From positions 198,704-262,703 of the forward strand of contig CAKUON010000003.1 in assembly GCA_934668875.1 (NCBI GenBank): 64,000 nt of DNA, in the 5' to 3' direction. This document shows, piece by piece, positions 17,756 to 26,469 of the stretch. Origin of the DNA: an uncultured Collinsella sp. (lineage in GTDB: Bacteria > Actinomycetota > Coriobacteriia > Coriobacteriales > Coriobacteriaceae). The notes under the pieces were generated by a model. The model worked only from the letters and a program-made list of their open reading frames with translations, was not told the origin of the DNA and did no database searches. Numbering within the stretch: the first letter of the stretch is position 1; every line of letters starts with the position of its first letter. A program made the translations under genes and the position numbers.

Positions 17756-19048
17756 GTGCTCGCACCCCATATTTCTGTCGTCAACCTCGGCTGCCGTGTC
17801 AACCGGGTTGAGTCCGACCGTATCACTGCCGATCTTATGCGCCTGGGCTTTGCGATGGTGGAGCCCCAGGATGCCGAGCTGATCGTCATCAATACCTGCG
17901 CCGTTACGGGCGAGGCCGAGGCTAAGACCCGCAAGGCCGTCCGTCACGCGCTTGCCTATCCGGGTGAGCCCTACGTGGTCGTCACCGGCTGTGTGGTCAA
18001 CCTGCACCCCGAGGAGCTGCTGGAGCTCTCGGACCGTGTGATCGCCGAACCGTCCAAGATTGACGTCGCCGAGCGCGTCTGCGAGGTACTGGGCGTCGAA
18101 TCCGATAGCGTTCCCGCCTGCAGCGATGGCGAGGTGGTTGATGCGCTCGGTCGCTCGCGCCTGGGCGTGAAGATCCAGGATGGCTGCAACCATCGCTGCA
18201 CCTACTGCATCGTGTGGAAGGCCCGCGGCCCCGAGCGCTCCGTGCCCGTCGAGTCCGTGCTCGATCAGGTGCGCGAGGCGCAGGAGGCCGGCGTGTCCGA
18301 AGTGGTGCTGACTGGCGTGAACCTGGGCGCCTATGACGGCAAGAGCACGACCGACGAGCATGTCGAGATCGACGAGCTGCTCGAGGCAATCATGGAGCGC
18401 ACCGAGATCGCCCATGTGCGCATCTCTTCGGTCGAACCCATGGATATTTCCGAGCGCCTGCTTAAGGTGATGGCGCGCTATCCGCAGCGTATCGCCCCGT
18501 TTTTGCACCTGCCCGTGCAGTCCGGTTGCACGGCGACCCTGCATCGCATGGGTCGTCCCTATAGCGCTGAGGCCTTTGAGGACACGGTGCGCATGATTCG
18601 TGCCAACCTTCCGCAGGCGTCGCTTTCGTGCGACGTTATCGTTGGTTTTCCCGGCGAGACGGACGAGGAGTTCGAGGAGTCGCTGGCGCTGTGCCGTCGC
18701 GTGGGCTTCTCGCGCATGCACGTGTTCCGCTATAGCAAGCGCCCCGGCACCCTTGCCGCCGACATGCCCGACCAGGTGGCTCCCGAGGTCATGGCCGAGC
18801 GTAGCCGTCGTATGCGTGCCGCAGCACAGGAGCTCGCTATTGCCGATGCCCGTCGTCGCGTGGGCACCGTCGAGCGCGCCGTGCTTGAGTACGGTGACAA
18901 CCTGACGCTCGGTTCGTTCCATCATGCCCGTCTTGATGATACCTGTGGACTCACAGCCCCGTGCCTGCTCGATGTTGCTATCATCGGAGTCGATGATTCC
19001 GGCTTGGTCCATGCACGCAGGGAGGTTCATGGAAGCCTCGAAGATTAG
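17756..19048 (+). CDS. mtaB: tRNA t6A37 methylthiotransferase MtaB
   Basis: MtaB adds a methylthio group to N6-threonylcarbamoyl-adenosine 37 of tRNA. The 430-residue protein has the N-terminal cluster domain (NLGCRVNRVESD, NTCAVTGEAEAKTRKA), the radical-SAM site CNHRCTYC near residue 143, and a short C-terminal TRAM-like region. The NLGCRVN and NTCAVT motifs point to MtaB rather than MiaB or RimO, both of which are separately present in this window. The 3' end overlaps phoH by 20 bases. Confidence 0.9.
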   Translation: MLAPHISVVNLGCRVNRVESDRITADLMRLGFAMVEPQDAELIVINTCAVTGEAEAKTRKAVRHALAYPGEPYVVVTGCVVNLHPEELLELSDRVIAEPSKIDVAERVCEVLGVESDSVPACSDGEVVDALGRSRLGVKIQDGCNHRCTYCIVWKARGPERSVPVESVLDQVREAQEAGVSEVVLTGVNLGAYDGKSTTDEHVEIDELLEAIMERTEIAHVRISSVEPMDISERLLKVMARYPQRIAPFLHLPVQSGCTATLHRMGRPYSAEAFEDTVRMIRANLPQASLSCDVIVGFPGETDEEFEESLALCRRVGFSRMHVFRYSKRPGTLAADMPDQVAPEVMAERSRRMRAAAQELAIADARRRVGTVERAVLEYGDNLTLGSFHHARLDDTCGLTAPCLLDVAIIGVDDSGLVHARREVHGSLED

Positions 19049-20015
19049 ACTTACCGTTCCCGAGGGGATTGACCCCTCGCGCGTTTTGGGCGCCGGTGAC
19101 GGCGTCCTTCGCGCGCTTGAGAATTTAGTGCGCGCCCATGTGGTTGCCCGCGGCGATGGCATTGCCGTGAGCGGCGATCCGGACGAGGTCGAGCTGGTCG
19201 CGCGCTTTTTCGAACACGCCTTTCGCGAGGCGGCTGCCGGCCGCACGCTTTCTGCCGACGATGTCTCGCGTTGCCTTGCCGTCCTGCGCGATGGTGAGCA
19301 TGATGCGTCGTCGCTGCGCGATGACGTACTGCTGTCGTATCGCGGCCGCGTCATCCGCCCCAAGACGCTCGGTCAAAAGCGCTATGTGGATGCCATCCGC
19401 TCTCATACCATTACGTTTGGCCTTGGTCCCGCCGGTACCGGTAAGACCTATCTGGCCATGGCGCTCGCCGTTGCTGCACTCAAGCGCCACGAGGTGGGTC
19501 GCCTGGTCCTGACGCGCCCCGTTGTCGAGGCGGGGGAGAACCTGGGCTTTTTGCCCGGCACCCTCGAGGAAAAGATCGATCCCTACATGCGTCCGCTCTA
19601 CGATGCCCTCTTTGACATGATGGATCGCGAGCGCACCGATGAGCTTATGGAGCGTGGTGTGATCGAGATCGCCCCGCTCGCCTATATGCGCGGTCGAACG
19701 CTGAGCGATGCCTTCGTGGTGCTCGACGAGGCGCAAAACACGACGCCCGAGCAGATGAAGATGTTCCTGACGCGTCTGGGCTTTAATTCCAAATTCGTGA
19801 TCACCGGCGACCTGAGCCAACGCGACCTGGTGGGTCGTCGCGGCGGCCTGGCCGATGTCGAGAGAATTTTGGGCCGCGTCGACGATGTGGCGTTTTCGCA
19901 CCTGGAGCGCGCCGATGTGGTGCGCCATGCCCTGGTGGGCCGTATCGTTGAGGCCTATGATGCATACGACGATGCGCGCGAGCAGCGTGCACGTGACCGA
20001 AAGGAGTCCCGTTGA
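19029..20015 (+). CDS. phoH: PhoH family ATPase
   Basis: PhoH-like proteins are cytosolic ATPases thought to act in RNA metabolism. The 328-residue protein has the Walker A motif GPAGTGKT near residues 133-140, a Walker B VVLDEAQN, and the conserved TRPVVEAGE segment. GGAGG (19021-19025) sets ATG 19029, inside the 3' end of mtaB. The stop overlaps ybeY. The phoH-ybeY-dgkA-era order is a widely conserved cluster linked to rRNA maturation. Confidence 0.94.
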   Translation: MEASKIRLTVPEGIDPSRVLGAGDGVLRALENLVRAHVVARGDGIAVSGDPDEVELVARFFEHAFREAAAGRTLSADDVSRCLAVLRDGEHDASSLRDDVLLSYRGRVIRPKTLGQKRYVDAIRSHTITFGLGPAGTGKTYLAMALAVAALKRHEVGRLVLTRPVVEAGENLGFLPGTLEEKIDPYMRPLYDALFDMMDRERTDELMERGVIEIAPLAYMRGRTLSDAFVVLDEAQNTTPEQMKMFLTRLGFNSKFVITGDLSQRDLVGRRGGLADVERILGRVDDVAFSHLERADVVRHALVGRIVEAYDAYDDAREQRARDRKESR

Positions 20016-20521
20016 GTGTATTGATCAGCAACGATGCCGAGCTCGATACGCTGCTCGAAGCCCCCGAGGTAGAGCACATCTGCGAGGTTGTGCTTGCCGC
20101 TGAGGGCGTTGAGCGTGAGGTTGAGATCTCCCTTTCGTATGTCGATGAGGACGAGATGCATGAGCTCAACCACGAATGGCGCGGTATCGATCGCACGACC
20201 GACGTGCTCTCGTTTGAGTGCGACTCGGCTTTTGACGAGGATATCCCTGCCGATGAGACGCTCGAGCTCGGCGATATTATCCTGGCCCCGCAGGTCATTG
20301 CCCGCCAGGCCCCCGGTTTTGGCAACAGTCCCGCCGACGAGTGCCGCCTGATGCTCGTGCACGGCATGCTGCACCTGCTAGGCTACGATCATATTGAGGA
20401 CGACGAGGCCGAGGTCATGGAGGCGCGCGAGGACGCTATCCTGCGCGATCTGGCGCTCGAGCGCGGTGAGGATCCCAAGCTCGTTCACGTCGGTCCCATC
20501 ACCAACCATGCCCACGACTAG
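20012..20521 (+). CDS. ybeY: Endoribonuclease YbeY
   Basis: YbeY is a zinc-dependent rRNA maturation and quality-control endonuclease. The 169-residue protein carries the signature HGMLHLLGYDH near residues 117-127, which supplies the three zinc-binding histidines, and the upstream RTTDVLSFE segment. The start is TTG 20012, overlapping the phoH stop, with AAGGAG at 20001-20006; no in-frame ATG or GTG is as well placed. Confidence 0.94.
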   Translation: MSVLISNDAELDTLLEAPEVEHICEVVLAAEGVEREVEISLSYVDEDEMHELNHEWRGIDRTTDVLSFECDSAFDEDIPADETLELGDIILAPQVIARQAPGFGNSPADECRLMLVHGMLHLLGYDHIEDDEAEVMEAREDAILRDLALERGEDPKLVHVGPITNHAHD

Positions 20522-20530
20522 GAGCCGTCT

Positions 20531-20908
20531 ATGATTCCCGGATCGAACAAGGACCATCCGTCCTTTTTAAAGTCGTTCTCCTATGCCATGGAGGGCTTCG
20601 TTACCGCCGTTAAGACCGAGCGCAACATTAAGGTCATGCTCGTGGCCGGTGTGTGCACTGTCATTGCCGGCTGCATCGTGGGGCTCGACATTGCCGAGTG
20701 GGGTACGGTCATTATTTGCTGCGGCCTAGTGATCCACGGCGAGCTGTGCAACACCGCCATGGAGGCGATCGTCGACCTGGCAACCCAGGAGCTCCATCCG
20801 TTGGCCAAGCGTGCGAAGGATATCGCCGCCGCTTCTGTCTACGTTCTTTCCATTACCGCCGCAATCGTGGGTCTTTTGGTATTTGCCCACGCGCTCGGCT
20901 TTATTTAG
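20531..20908 (+). CDS. dgkA: Diacylglycerol/undecaprenol kinase
   Basis: This small membrane kinase has 125 residues and three hydrophobic helices. The family motif GELCNTAMEAIVDL (near residues 73-86) followed by HPLAKRAKDIAAASV marks the DgkA fold. In Gram-positives the enzyme phosphorylates undecaprenol more than diacylglycerol; the substrate here is inferred. It sits between ybeY and era, its usual place. Confidence 0.93.
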   Translation: MIPGSNKDHPSFLKSFSYAMEGFVTAVKTERNIKVMLVAGVCTVIAGCIVGLDIAEWGTVIICCGLVIHGELCNTAMEAIVDLATQELHPLAKRAKDIAAASVYVLSITAAIVGLLVFAHALGFI

Positions 20909-20920
20909 AAAGGGATTCCC

Positions 20921-21988
20921 ATGTCCGACAATATGCAGCCTGCCGATGAGATTCTGGACGACGAGTCCCTGGACGCGGTGGATGGCGAGGAGTTTGAGGA
21001 AGTCGAGGAGTTCGACCCGTTTGAGGGCATGAGCGATGAGGAACTCGACGCCCTGTGCGACGAGGACGAAAGTCTCGCGGGCTTTGGAGATGTTGAGCCC
21101 GGCTTCCGCAGCGGCTTTGTTGCCCTGGTCGGCCGTCCCAACGCCGGCAAGTCCACGCTGCTCAACGCCTGCTACGGCAAGAAGGTCGCCATCACCTCTC
21201 CGGTGGCCCAGACCACGCGCCGCCGTATGCGTGCAGTCGTCAATCGCCCCGGCTACCAGCTGGTCTTTGTCGATACCCCGGGCATCCACAAGCCCAAGGA
21301 CGGCCTGGGCTCCGAGCTTAACAAGAGCGCCCTGTTTGAGCTCAACGACGTGGACGTCGTCGCGTTTTTGATCGATGCCACCAAGCCCATCGGCAGGGGA
21401 GACGCCTGGGTTGCCGAGCGTGTTAAGAGCGCCCGCTGCAAAAAGGTCCTGGTGCTCACCAAGGCCGACGAGGCCGACCCTGCACAGGTCATGGAGCAGC
21501 TCAAGGCGGCGCATGAGCTCATGGAATATGACGACGAGATCGTGACGTCGTCGGTCAAGAACTTCAACGTCGATGCCTTCATCGAGACCGTTGCGCACTT
21601 TTTGCCCGAGGGTCCGCGTTGGTTCCCCGAGGACATGGGTACCGACGCTTCCGATGAGACGCTCGTTGCCGAGTTTGTGCGCGAGAAGGTCTTGCGCCGC
21701 ACCCGTGATGAGATCCCGCACTCCGTGGGCGTGATTTGCGATGCGCTCGAGCAGACCAAGAAGGTGCTGCGCGTGCACGCCACCATTTACGTCGAGCGCG
21801 AGGGCCAAAAGGGCATCATCATCGGCAAGGGCGGCGAGATGATCAAACATATCGGCATCGACGCCCGTCGCGACCTTGAGCGCATCTTTGGCACCCAGGT
21901 CTTTTTGGAGCTGGACGTGAAGGTCAAGGCCGGCTGGCGTGACGACGAGGCCCAGATTCGCCGCTTTGGCTATAACGCCGAGGATTAG
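20921..21988 (+). CDS. era: GTPase Era with an acidic N-terminal extension
   Basis: Era is a GTPase that binds the 3' end of 16S rRNA during 30S maturation. The 355-residue protein has G1 GRPNAGKST near residue 71, G3 DTPGIHKP, G4 TKAD and a C-terminal KH domain (GKGGEMIKHIG). Most Era proteins are near 300 residues; this one carries about 60 extra N-terminal residues very rich in Asp and Glu. ATG 20921 has GAAAGGGA upstream. An internal start would remove the extension, but no good Shine-Dalgarno is seen there. Confidence 0.93.
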   Translation: MSDNMQPADEILDDESLDAVDGEEFEEVEEFDPFEGMSDEELDALCDEDESLAGFGDVEPGFRSGFVALVGRPNAGKSTLLNACYGKKVAITSPVAQTTRRRMRAVVNRPGYQLVFVDTPGIHKPKDGLGSELNKSALFELNDVDVVAFLIDATKPIGRGDAWVAERVKSARCKKVLVLTKADEADPAQVMEQLKAAHELMEYDDEIVTSSVKNFNVDAFIETVAHFLPEGPRWFPEDMGTDASDETLVAEFVREKVLRRTRDEIPHSVGVICDALEQTKKVLRVHATIYVEREGQKGIIIGKGGEMIKHIGIDARRDLERIFGTQVFLELDVKVKAGWRDDEAQIRRFGYNAED

Positions 21989-22003
21989 GGACACGCGGCG
22001 CGA

Positions 22004-22753
22004 ATGGCAGGTTCTCGTACATATCGCACGAAAGTGCTCGTGCTCGATAAGACGAAGCTCAAAGAGACGGACCTGATCCTGACGATGCTTGACGAGCGGG
22101 GTCGGCAGGTTCGTGCCGTGGCAAAGGGCGCCCGCAAACCCGGTGGACGCCTGGCAGCGCGCTGCGAGATGTTCTGTACCGTTGATCTGCTGCTTGCGCA
22201 TGGACGGTCGCTCGACGTGGTTTCCCAGGCCGAGCTTATTGAGGCGCCGCTCGGCGCTGCCCCCGATTACGAGATGACCTGCGCCGCAAGCGCGATCGCC
22301 GAGGTCGCGCGCGTGTGCTCGTTCGAGGACGCCGAGGACCCGTTTACCTTTGCCATCACGCAGCGAGCGCTTGCCTTGGTGGGCGGCGGGCTCGACGCGG
22401 CGCATATGGATCTACTTGTGGCGGCATATGCCTTCAAGCTGCTGTCCCACGTTGGCTACCGACCCGATTTTTCGGCCTGCGTGCTGTGCGGAGACCCCAT
22501 GTTGTCGTATTTTTCGCCCCAGGCGGGCGGTCTCATGTGCGGGTCGTGCGCGTCGAGCGTTCCGGGTGCCGAGCTGGTGTCGACCGGTGAGGTCGCATGG
22601 CTGCGCGCCCTCATGTCTATGACCTTCGATGCGCTTATGGCCGAGAGGGTCGACCCCCATACCGCTGCCTTTTTGCTGGGGCTTTCGCACGTGTGGGCTG
22701 CGACGCACACCGATCAACGTCTCCGTGCGATGGAATTCATGTTGGGTCGGTGA
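22004..22753 (+). CDS. recO: DNA repair protein RecO
   Basis: RecO anneals complementary DNA and helps load RecA in the RecFOR pathway. The 249-residue protein has an N-terminal OB fold (TYRTKVLVLDKTKLKETDLI, then AVAKGARKP) and a C-terminal zinc-finger region (CVLCGD, then CGSC). It follows era by 15 bases, as in many genomes. Confidence 0.92.
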   Translation: MAGSRTYRTKVLVLDKTKLKETDLILTMLDERGRQVRAVAKGARKPGGRLAARCEMFCTVDLLLAHGRSLDVVSQAELIEAPLGAAPDYEMTCAASAIAEVARVCSFEDAEDPFTFAITQRALALVGGGLDAAHMDLLVAAYAFKLLSHVGYRPDFSACVLCGDPMLSYFSPQAGGLMCGSCASSVPGAELVSTGEVAWLRALMSMTFDALMAERVDPHTAAFLLGLSHVWAATHTDQRLRAMEFMLGR

Positions 22754-22776
22754 TGATGCGCATGGGCGGTCTGCTT

Positions 22777-22785
22777 GTGGTAACA
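22777..22785 (+). promoter_or_regulatory. Possible rpsO promoter (-10)
   Basis: TGGTAACAT reads as an extended -10 box and lies about 100 bases before rpsO, leaving a leader in which S15 autoregulation would be possible. No convincing -35 box is present. Confidence 0.3.
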
Positions 22786-22891
22786 TACCGACCTGTTGGT
22801 ACCTCGACCTTGGTTGCTCGCTCCACCGGCGGCTTCCCAGTCCGAGGCGAATTGCGTCGCCCGCGGGCGACAAGAAACGAAAGGTGAAACA

Positions 22892-23170
22892 ATGACTGTT
22901 TCCAAAGAGCGCAAGGCAGAGCTGACTGCTCAGTTCGGTAACACCCCGGTCGACACCGGCAACCCCAAGGTTCAGGTCGCTATCCTGACCGAGCGCATCA
23001 AGGAGCTGACCGAGCACATGAAGTCCCACCAGAAGGACTTCCACACCCGTCGTGGCCTGCTCATGCTCGTCGGCCGTCGTCGTCGTCTTCTCTCCTACAT
23101 CAAGAAGAACGACATCGTCGAGTATCGTGAGCTCATCAAGGCTCTGGGCATCCGCGACAACATCCAGTAG
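22892..23170 (+). CDS. rpsO: 30S ribosomal protein S15
   Basis: S15 is a primary 16S rRNA binding protein of the 30S platform. The 92-residue protein shows FGNTPVDTGNPKVQVAILT, HMKSHQKDFHTRRGLL and VGRRRRLLSYIKK, all family hallmarks. ATG 22892 follows AAAGGTG (22880-22886). It is followed by a hairpin and then pnp, the classic rpsO-pnp pair. Confidence 0.97.
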   Translation: MTVSKERKAELTAQFGNTPVDTGNPKVQVAILTERIKELTEHMKSHQKDFHTRRGLLMLVGRRRRLLSYIKKNDIVEYRELIKALGIRDNIQ

Positions 23171-23186
23171 GATTTGTACATGCAAG

Positions 23187-23216
23187 GAGCGTCCTGCGCA
23201 GCGGGGCGCTCTTTTT
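23187..23216 (+). terminator. Terminator between rpsO and pnp
   Basis: GAGCGTCC (23187-23194) pairs with GGGCGCTC (23204-23211, one G-U pair) across an eight-base loop and runs into five T residues. It may be partial, as readthrough into pnp is usual for this pair. Confidence 0.8.
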
Positions 23217-23319
23217 GTGTAAGGGCGCGAACAATCACGCTCTGAAGCGTGGCGGGGGCAGGGGGCCCGCGTCACATGAGAAGCCTGCAGGCAAGGGGCC
23301 TGTGGGGTAAAGGAGAACA

Positions 23320-25566
23320 ATGACACTCGTATCCAAGACCTTTGAGCTGTACGGCAAGACCTACACCTTTGAGTCGGGCGAGCTTGCCAAGCAGGCCACC
23401 GGCGCCTGCCTGGTCAAGCAGGGCGACACCACGATGCTCGACACCGTGGTCGTCTCCAAGGAGCGCAAGAACTACGACTTTTTCCCGCTGACCGTCGACT
23501 TCAACGAGAAGATGTACGCAGCCGGCCGCATCCCGGGTGGTTACCTCAAGCGTGAGGGCCGTCCCAGCGAGAAGGCCACGCTCACCGCGCGCATGATCGA
23601 CCGTCCGATTCGCCCGAGCTTCCCGGACGGCTTCCGCAACGAGGTGCACATCGTCGCTACCTCGCTCGTCGCCGACCAGGTCAACCCCTTTGACGTCATC
23701 AACGTCATGGGTGCTTCCCTGGCCATGACGCTCGGCGGCGTGCCCTTCGAGGGCCCGCTTGCCTGCGTGCGCATCGGCCGCAACGTGGAGACCGGCGAGT
23801 TTATCGTTAACCCCACCTATGAGGAGCGCGAGAACTCCGATCTGGACCTGGAGCTGGGCGGCTCTGCTGACTTCATCTCGATGGTCGAGGCCGGCGCCGA
23901 GGAGATCTCCGAGGACGACATGCTCGCCGCCATGAAGTTTGGCCAGGAGGCCCTTGCTGCCTTCTGCCAGGCTCAGGACGAGTTTGTCGCTGAGTGGGAG
24001 CAGGTCAACGGCGCTATCGTCAAGAAGGAGTACCCGCTCGACCAACCCGTCGAGGAGGTCCAGGAGCGCATCTTCGCCCATTACGACGAGATGGCAGCCG
24101 CCCTTCGCGACGCCGACAAGCTCTCCCGTATCGGCAAGGTCGAGGCTCTGAAGGAGTCCATCCGTGCCGAGTTCACCGAGGAGGAGCAGTCCGCTTGGGA
24201 GCGCGAGATCCCCGTGGCGCTCAAGAAGCTCGAGAAGAAGGCTATGCGCACCATGGTCGTCGAGACCGGTGAGCGCGTCGACGGCCGTGCCGCCGATGAG
24301 ATTCGCCCCATCATGGTGAAGGATAACTACCTGCCGCTCGTTCACGGCTCCGGTCTGTTCCAGCGTGGCCAGACCCAGGTGCTTTCCGTCCTGTCGCTCG
24401 GTATGCTCAACGAGGGCCAGCGTCTGGATACCATCGAGCCCACCGAGGGCAAGCGCTACATGCACCACTACAACTTCCCGCCGTTCTGCACCGGCGAGAC
24501 CGGCCGCATGGGCAGCCCCAAGCGCCGCGAGATCGGCCACGGCAACCTGGCCGAGCGCGCTCTGCTTCCGGTGCTCCCCGACGAGAACGAGTTCCCCTAC
24601 GCCATCCGCGTCGTCTCCGAGGTCATGGAGTCCAACGGCTCCTCTTCGATGGCTTCGACCTGCGGCTCCACGCTCGCCCTTATGGACGGCGGCGTGCCCA
24701 TTAAGCGCCCGGTCTCCGGTATCGCCATGGGCCTGATCCAGGAGGAGGGCAAGACCGTGGTCCTGTCCGACATCCAGGGTCTCGAGGACTTCCTGGGCGA
24801 CATGGACTTTAAGGTCACCGGTACCACCGAGGGCATCACCGCCCTGCAGATGGACAACAAGGCCACCGGCCTCACCTTCGACATCCTGGCCCGCGCCCTG
24901 CAGCAGGCCAAGGAGGGTCGCGCCTTCATCCTGCAGAAGATGCTCGATGTAATCCCCGAGCCGCGTCACACCACCCGCAGCACCGCTCCGCGCATCGTCT
25001 CCATCCAGGTTCCGACCGACAAGATCCGCGACGTCATCGGTTCCGGCGGCAAGGTCATCCGTGGCATCCAGGACGAGACCGGCGCTTCTGTCGACATCCA
25101 GGAGGACGGCACCGTCTTTGTCGGCGGTACCGGCGAGTCCGTCGACCAGGCCGTCGAGCGCATCAAGCTCATCATCAAGGTTCCCGAGCCGGGCGAGGAG
25201 TACACCGGTCGCGTTGTCTCCATCCAGCCCTTCGGTGCCTTCGTGAACCTGCTGCCCGGTAAGGACGGCCTGCTGCACATCTCCCGCGTCGCCAAGGGCC
25301 GCGTGGAGAAGGTCGAGGACGTCCTCAATGTGGGCGACGAGGTCAAGGTCGTCGTCATCGAGGTCGACGATCGCGGCAAGATCTCGCTCGATCGTCTTGA
25401 CAAACCCGAGGCCCCGGCTCGCGCCGAGGGTGCCTCCGAGGGCGACGGCGAGCACTTCCAGCGTCGTGAGCGCCCGCGTCGCGAGCGTTCCGAGCGCAGC
25501 GACCGTCCGCGCCGTCCCGGTGACAACGGAGGCCGCAAACCCCGCCGTCACCACGACGCCGAGTAA
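23320..25566 (+). CDS. pnp: Polyribonucleotide nucleotidyltransferase
   Basis: PNPase is the phosphorolytic 3'-5' exoribonuclease. The 748-residue protein has two RNase PH domains, an alpha-helical linker, a KH domain (VIGSGGKVIRGI near residue 571), and an S1 domain (YTGRVVSIQPFGAFVNL near residue 628). It ends in a charged, Arg-rich tail of about 50 residues that may help RNA binding. AAAGGAG (23309-23315) sets ATG 23320. Confidence 0.97.
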   Translation: MTLVSKTFELYGKTYTFESGELAKQATGACLVKQGDTTMLDTVVVSKERKNYDFFPLTVDFNEKMYAAGRIPGGYLKREGRPSEKATLTARMIDRPIRPSFPDGFRNEVHIVATSLVADQVNPFDVINVMGASLAMTLGGVPFEGPLACVRIGRNVETGEFIVNPTYEERENSDLDLELGGSADFISMVEAGAEEISEDDMLAAMKFGQEALAAFCQAQDEFVAEWEQVNGAIVKKEYPLDQPVEEVQERIFAHYDEMAAALRDADKLSRIGKVEALKESIRAEFTEEEQSAWEREIPVALKKLEKKAMRTMVVETGERVDGRAADEIRPIMVKDNYLPLVHGSGLFQRGQTQVLSVLSLGMLNEGQRLDTIEPTEGKRYMHHYNFPPFCTGETGRMGSPKRREIGHGNLAERALLPVLPDENEFPYAIRVVSEVMESNGSSSMASTCGSTLALMDGGVPIKRPVSGIAMGLIQEEGKTVVLSDIQGLEDFLGDMDFKVTGTTEGITALQMDNKATGLTFDILARALQQAKEGRAFILQKMLDVIPEPRHTTRSTAPRIVSIQVPTDKIRDVIGSGGKVIRGIQDETGASVDIQEDGTVFVGGTGESVDQAVERIKLIIKVPEPGEEYTGRVVSIQPFGAFVNLLPGKDGLLHISRVAKGRVEKVEDVLNVGDEVKVVVIEVDDRGKISLDRLDKPEAPARAEGASEGDGEHFQRRERPRRERSERSDRPRRPGDNGGRKPRRHHDAE

Positions 25567-25590
25567 CGGCCGCACATAAGCAGCTCAACA

Positions 25591-25620
25591 AGGGCGACTC
25601 CGGACAGGGGTCGCCCTTTT
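25591..25620 (+). terminator. Intrinsic terminator after pnp
   Basis: AGGGCGACTCC (25591-25601) pairs with GGGGTCGCCCT (25607-25617) with one G-U pair and a five-base loop, then TTT. Its right arm is also the outer left end of the large palindrome that follows, so the two structures compete. Confidence 0.85.
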
Positions 25621-25760
25621 GCTATTCCCGGCGGGGTCCGCGGGTAAAGTTTCCTGCTCTACAGTCCTGCTCGCACGGAGAGCACATTAAGTGCTCTCCG
25701 GCTCGTGCGGAACTCGCGATAAACTTTACCCGCGGCCCCCGCCGGGAATAGCAAAAGGGC
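25613..25760. repeat. Large palindromic element, family 1, copy 1
   Basis: The arms 25613-25652 and 25721-25760 are complementary at 39 of 40 positions, and the outer eight bases come from the pnp terminator. The 68-base loop starts CCTGCTCTACAGTCCTGCTC, holds a perfect inner hairpin GGAGAGCAC-ATTAA-GTGCTCTCC (25677-25699), and ends GGAACTCGCGAT. Copy 2 (26524-26656) has the same loop and layout in reverse orientation but different stem sequences that remain paired. This is not a simple terminator; it looks like a mobile or structured repeat. Confidence 0.85.
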
Positions 25761-25802
25761 TGGTTTGCGTTGTTGGGCGCCTGCTTCGTTCTTGTTCTTA
25801 GT

Positions 25803-25811
25803 TGCTATACT
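25803..25811 (+). promoter_or_regulatory. Extended -10 promoter of the acetyltransferase gene
   Basis: TGCTATACT is an extended -10 box 37 bases before the start codon. It lies between the palindromic element and the gene, so the gene has its own promoter. Confidence 0.5.
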
Positions 25812-25848
25812 GTGCCCCACATTTGATATGTAGCTCATGGAGGCGGGC

Positions 25849-26469
25849 ATGACAAATAAGGTTGAATGGGATCGCATGATTGCCGGGGAGCTTTATAACC
25901 CCTATAGAGTTGGCGACCATTCGTTTAGTAGGGTGCATGCGGCTCAGAAGTTGTTTAATGAGTCGGAGTATTGGGCTGATTCGAGTGCTCTTGAGGAACT
26001 TAAGAAGTGTTTTCGCGCCGCTCCGGACGATATGGTCTTAACGGCTCCTGTCTATTTTGATCATGGCGATAGGATTTCGTTCGGCAATCATTTTTATGCG
26101 AATACTGGCCTGACGATTCTGGACGAAAACTACGTGACCTTTGGCGACAACGTTTTTCTGGGACCCCACGTGAGCATTTTCACTGCTGGGCATCCTATTG
26201 ATGCAGATGTGCGCAATCTGGAGCTTGAGTATGCAAAGCCTGTCACAATTGGCGACAACGTCTGGATGGGTGGCGGTGTGATTATCAATCCAGGCGTCAC
26301 GATCGGAAGTGACGTTGTCATCGCCTCAGGCTCAGTCGTTGTCAAAGACGTCCCCAGCCACGTCATCATCGGTGGCAATCCGGCTCATATCATTCGAGAG
26401 ATTACCGATAGCGATCACAATCTCTGGCAAGACCAACTGAATGCCTACAACGAGGCAACTAGGCCATAG
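25849..26469 (+). CDS. Sugar O-acetyltransferase (maltose acetyltransferase type)
   Basis: The 206-residue protein is a left-handed beta-helix acyltransferase. It begins with the Mac domain (MIAGELYNPYRV) and has hexapeptide repeats (VTIGDNVWMGGGVIINPG, VTIGSDVVIASGSVVVKDVP) and the catalytic histidine segment FTAGHPID near residue 115. It moves an acetyl group from acetyl-CoA to a sugar; the substrate is unknown. GGAGG (25839-25843) selects ATG 25849. Its codon use is clearly more AT-rich than pnp and rnj on either side, and it is bracketed by the two family 1 palindromes, so recent transfer is likely. Confidence 0.9.
   Translation: MTNKVEWDRMIAGELYNPYRVGDHSFSRVHAAQKLFNESEYWADSSALEELKKCFRAAPDDMVLTAPVYFDHGDRISFGNHFYANTGLTILDENYVTFGDNVFLGPHVSIFTAGHPIDADVRNLELEYAKPVTIGDNVWMGGGVIINPGVTIGSDVVIASGSVVVKDVPSHVIIGGNPAHIIREITDSDHNLWQDQLNAYNEATRP

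Noticed and set aside
16676-19363. An antisense open frame of almost 900 codons across the dnaJ, mtaB and phoH region
   Set aside because: High GC at third positions leaves the opposite strand free of stops. The encoded sequence is Arg/His/Gly/Leu-rich, matches no family, and lies over well-identified genes.
23272-25575. A long antisense frame covering pnp
   Set aside because: It mirrors the codon bias of pnp, has repetitive Leu/Gly/Asp content and no ribosome-binding site.
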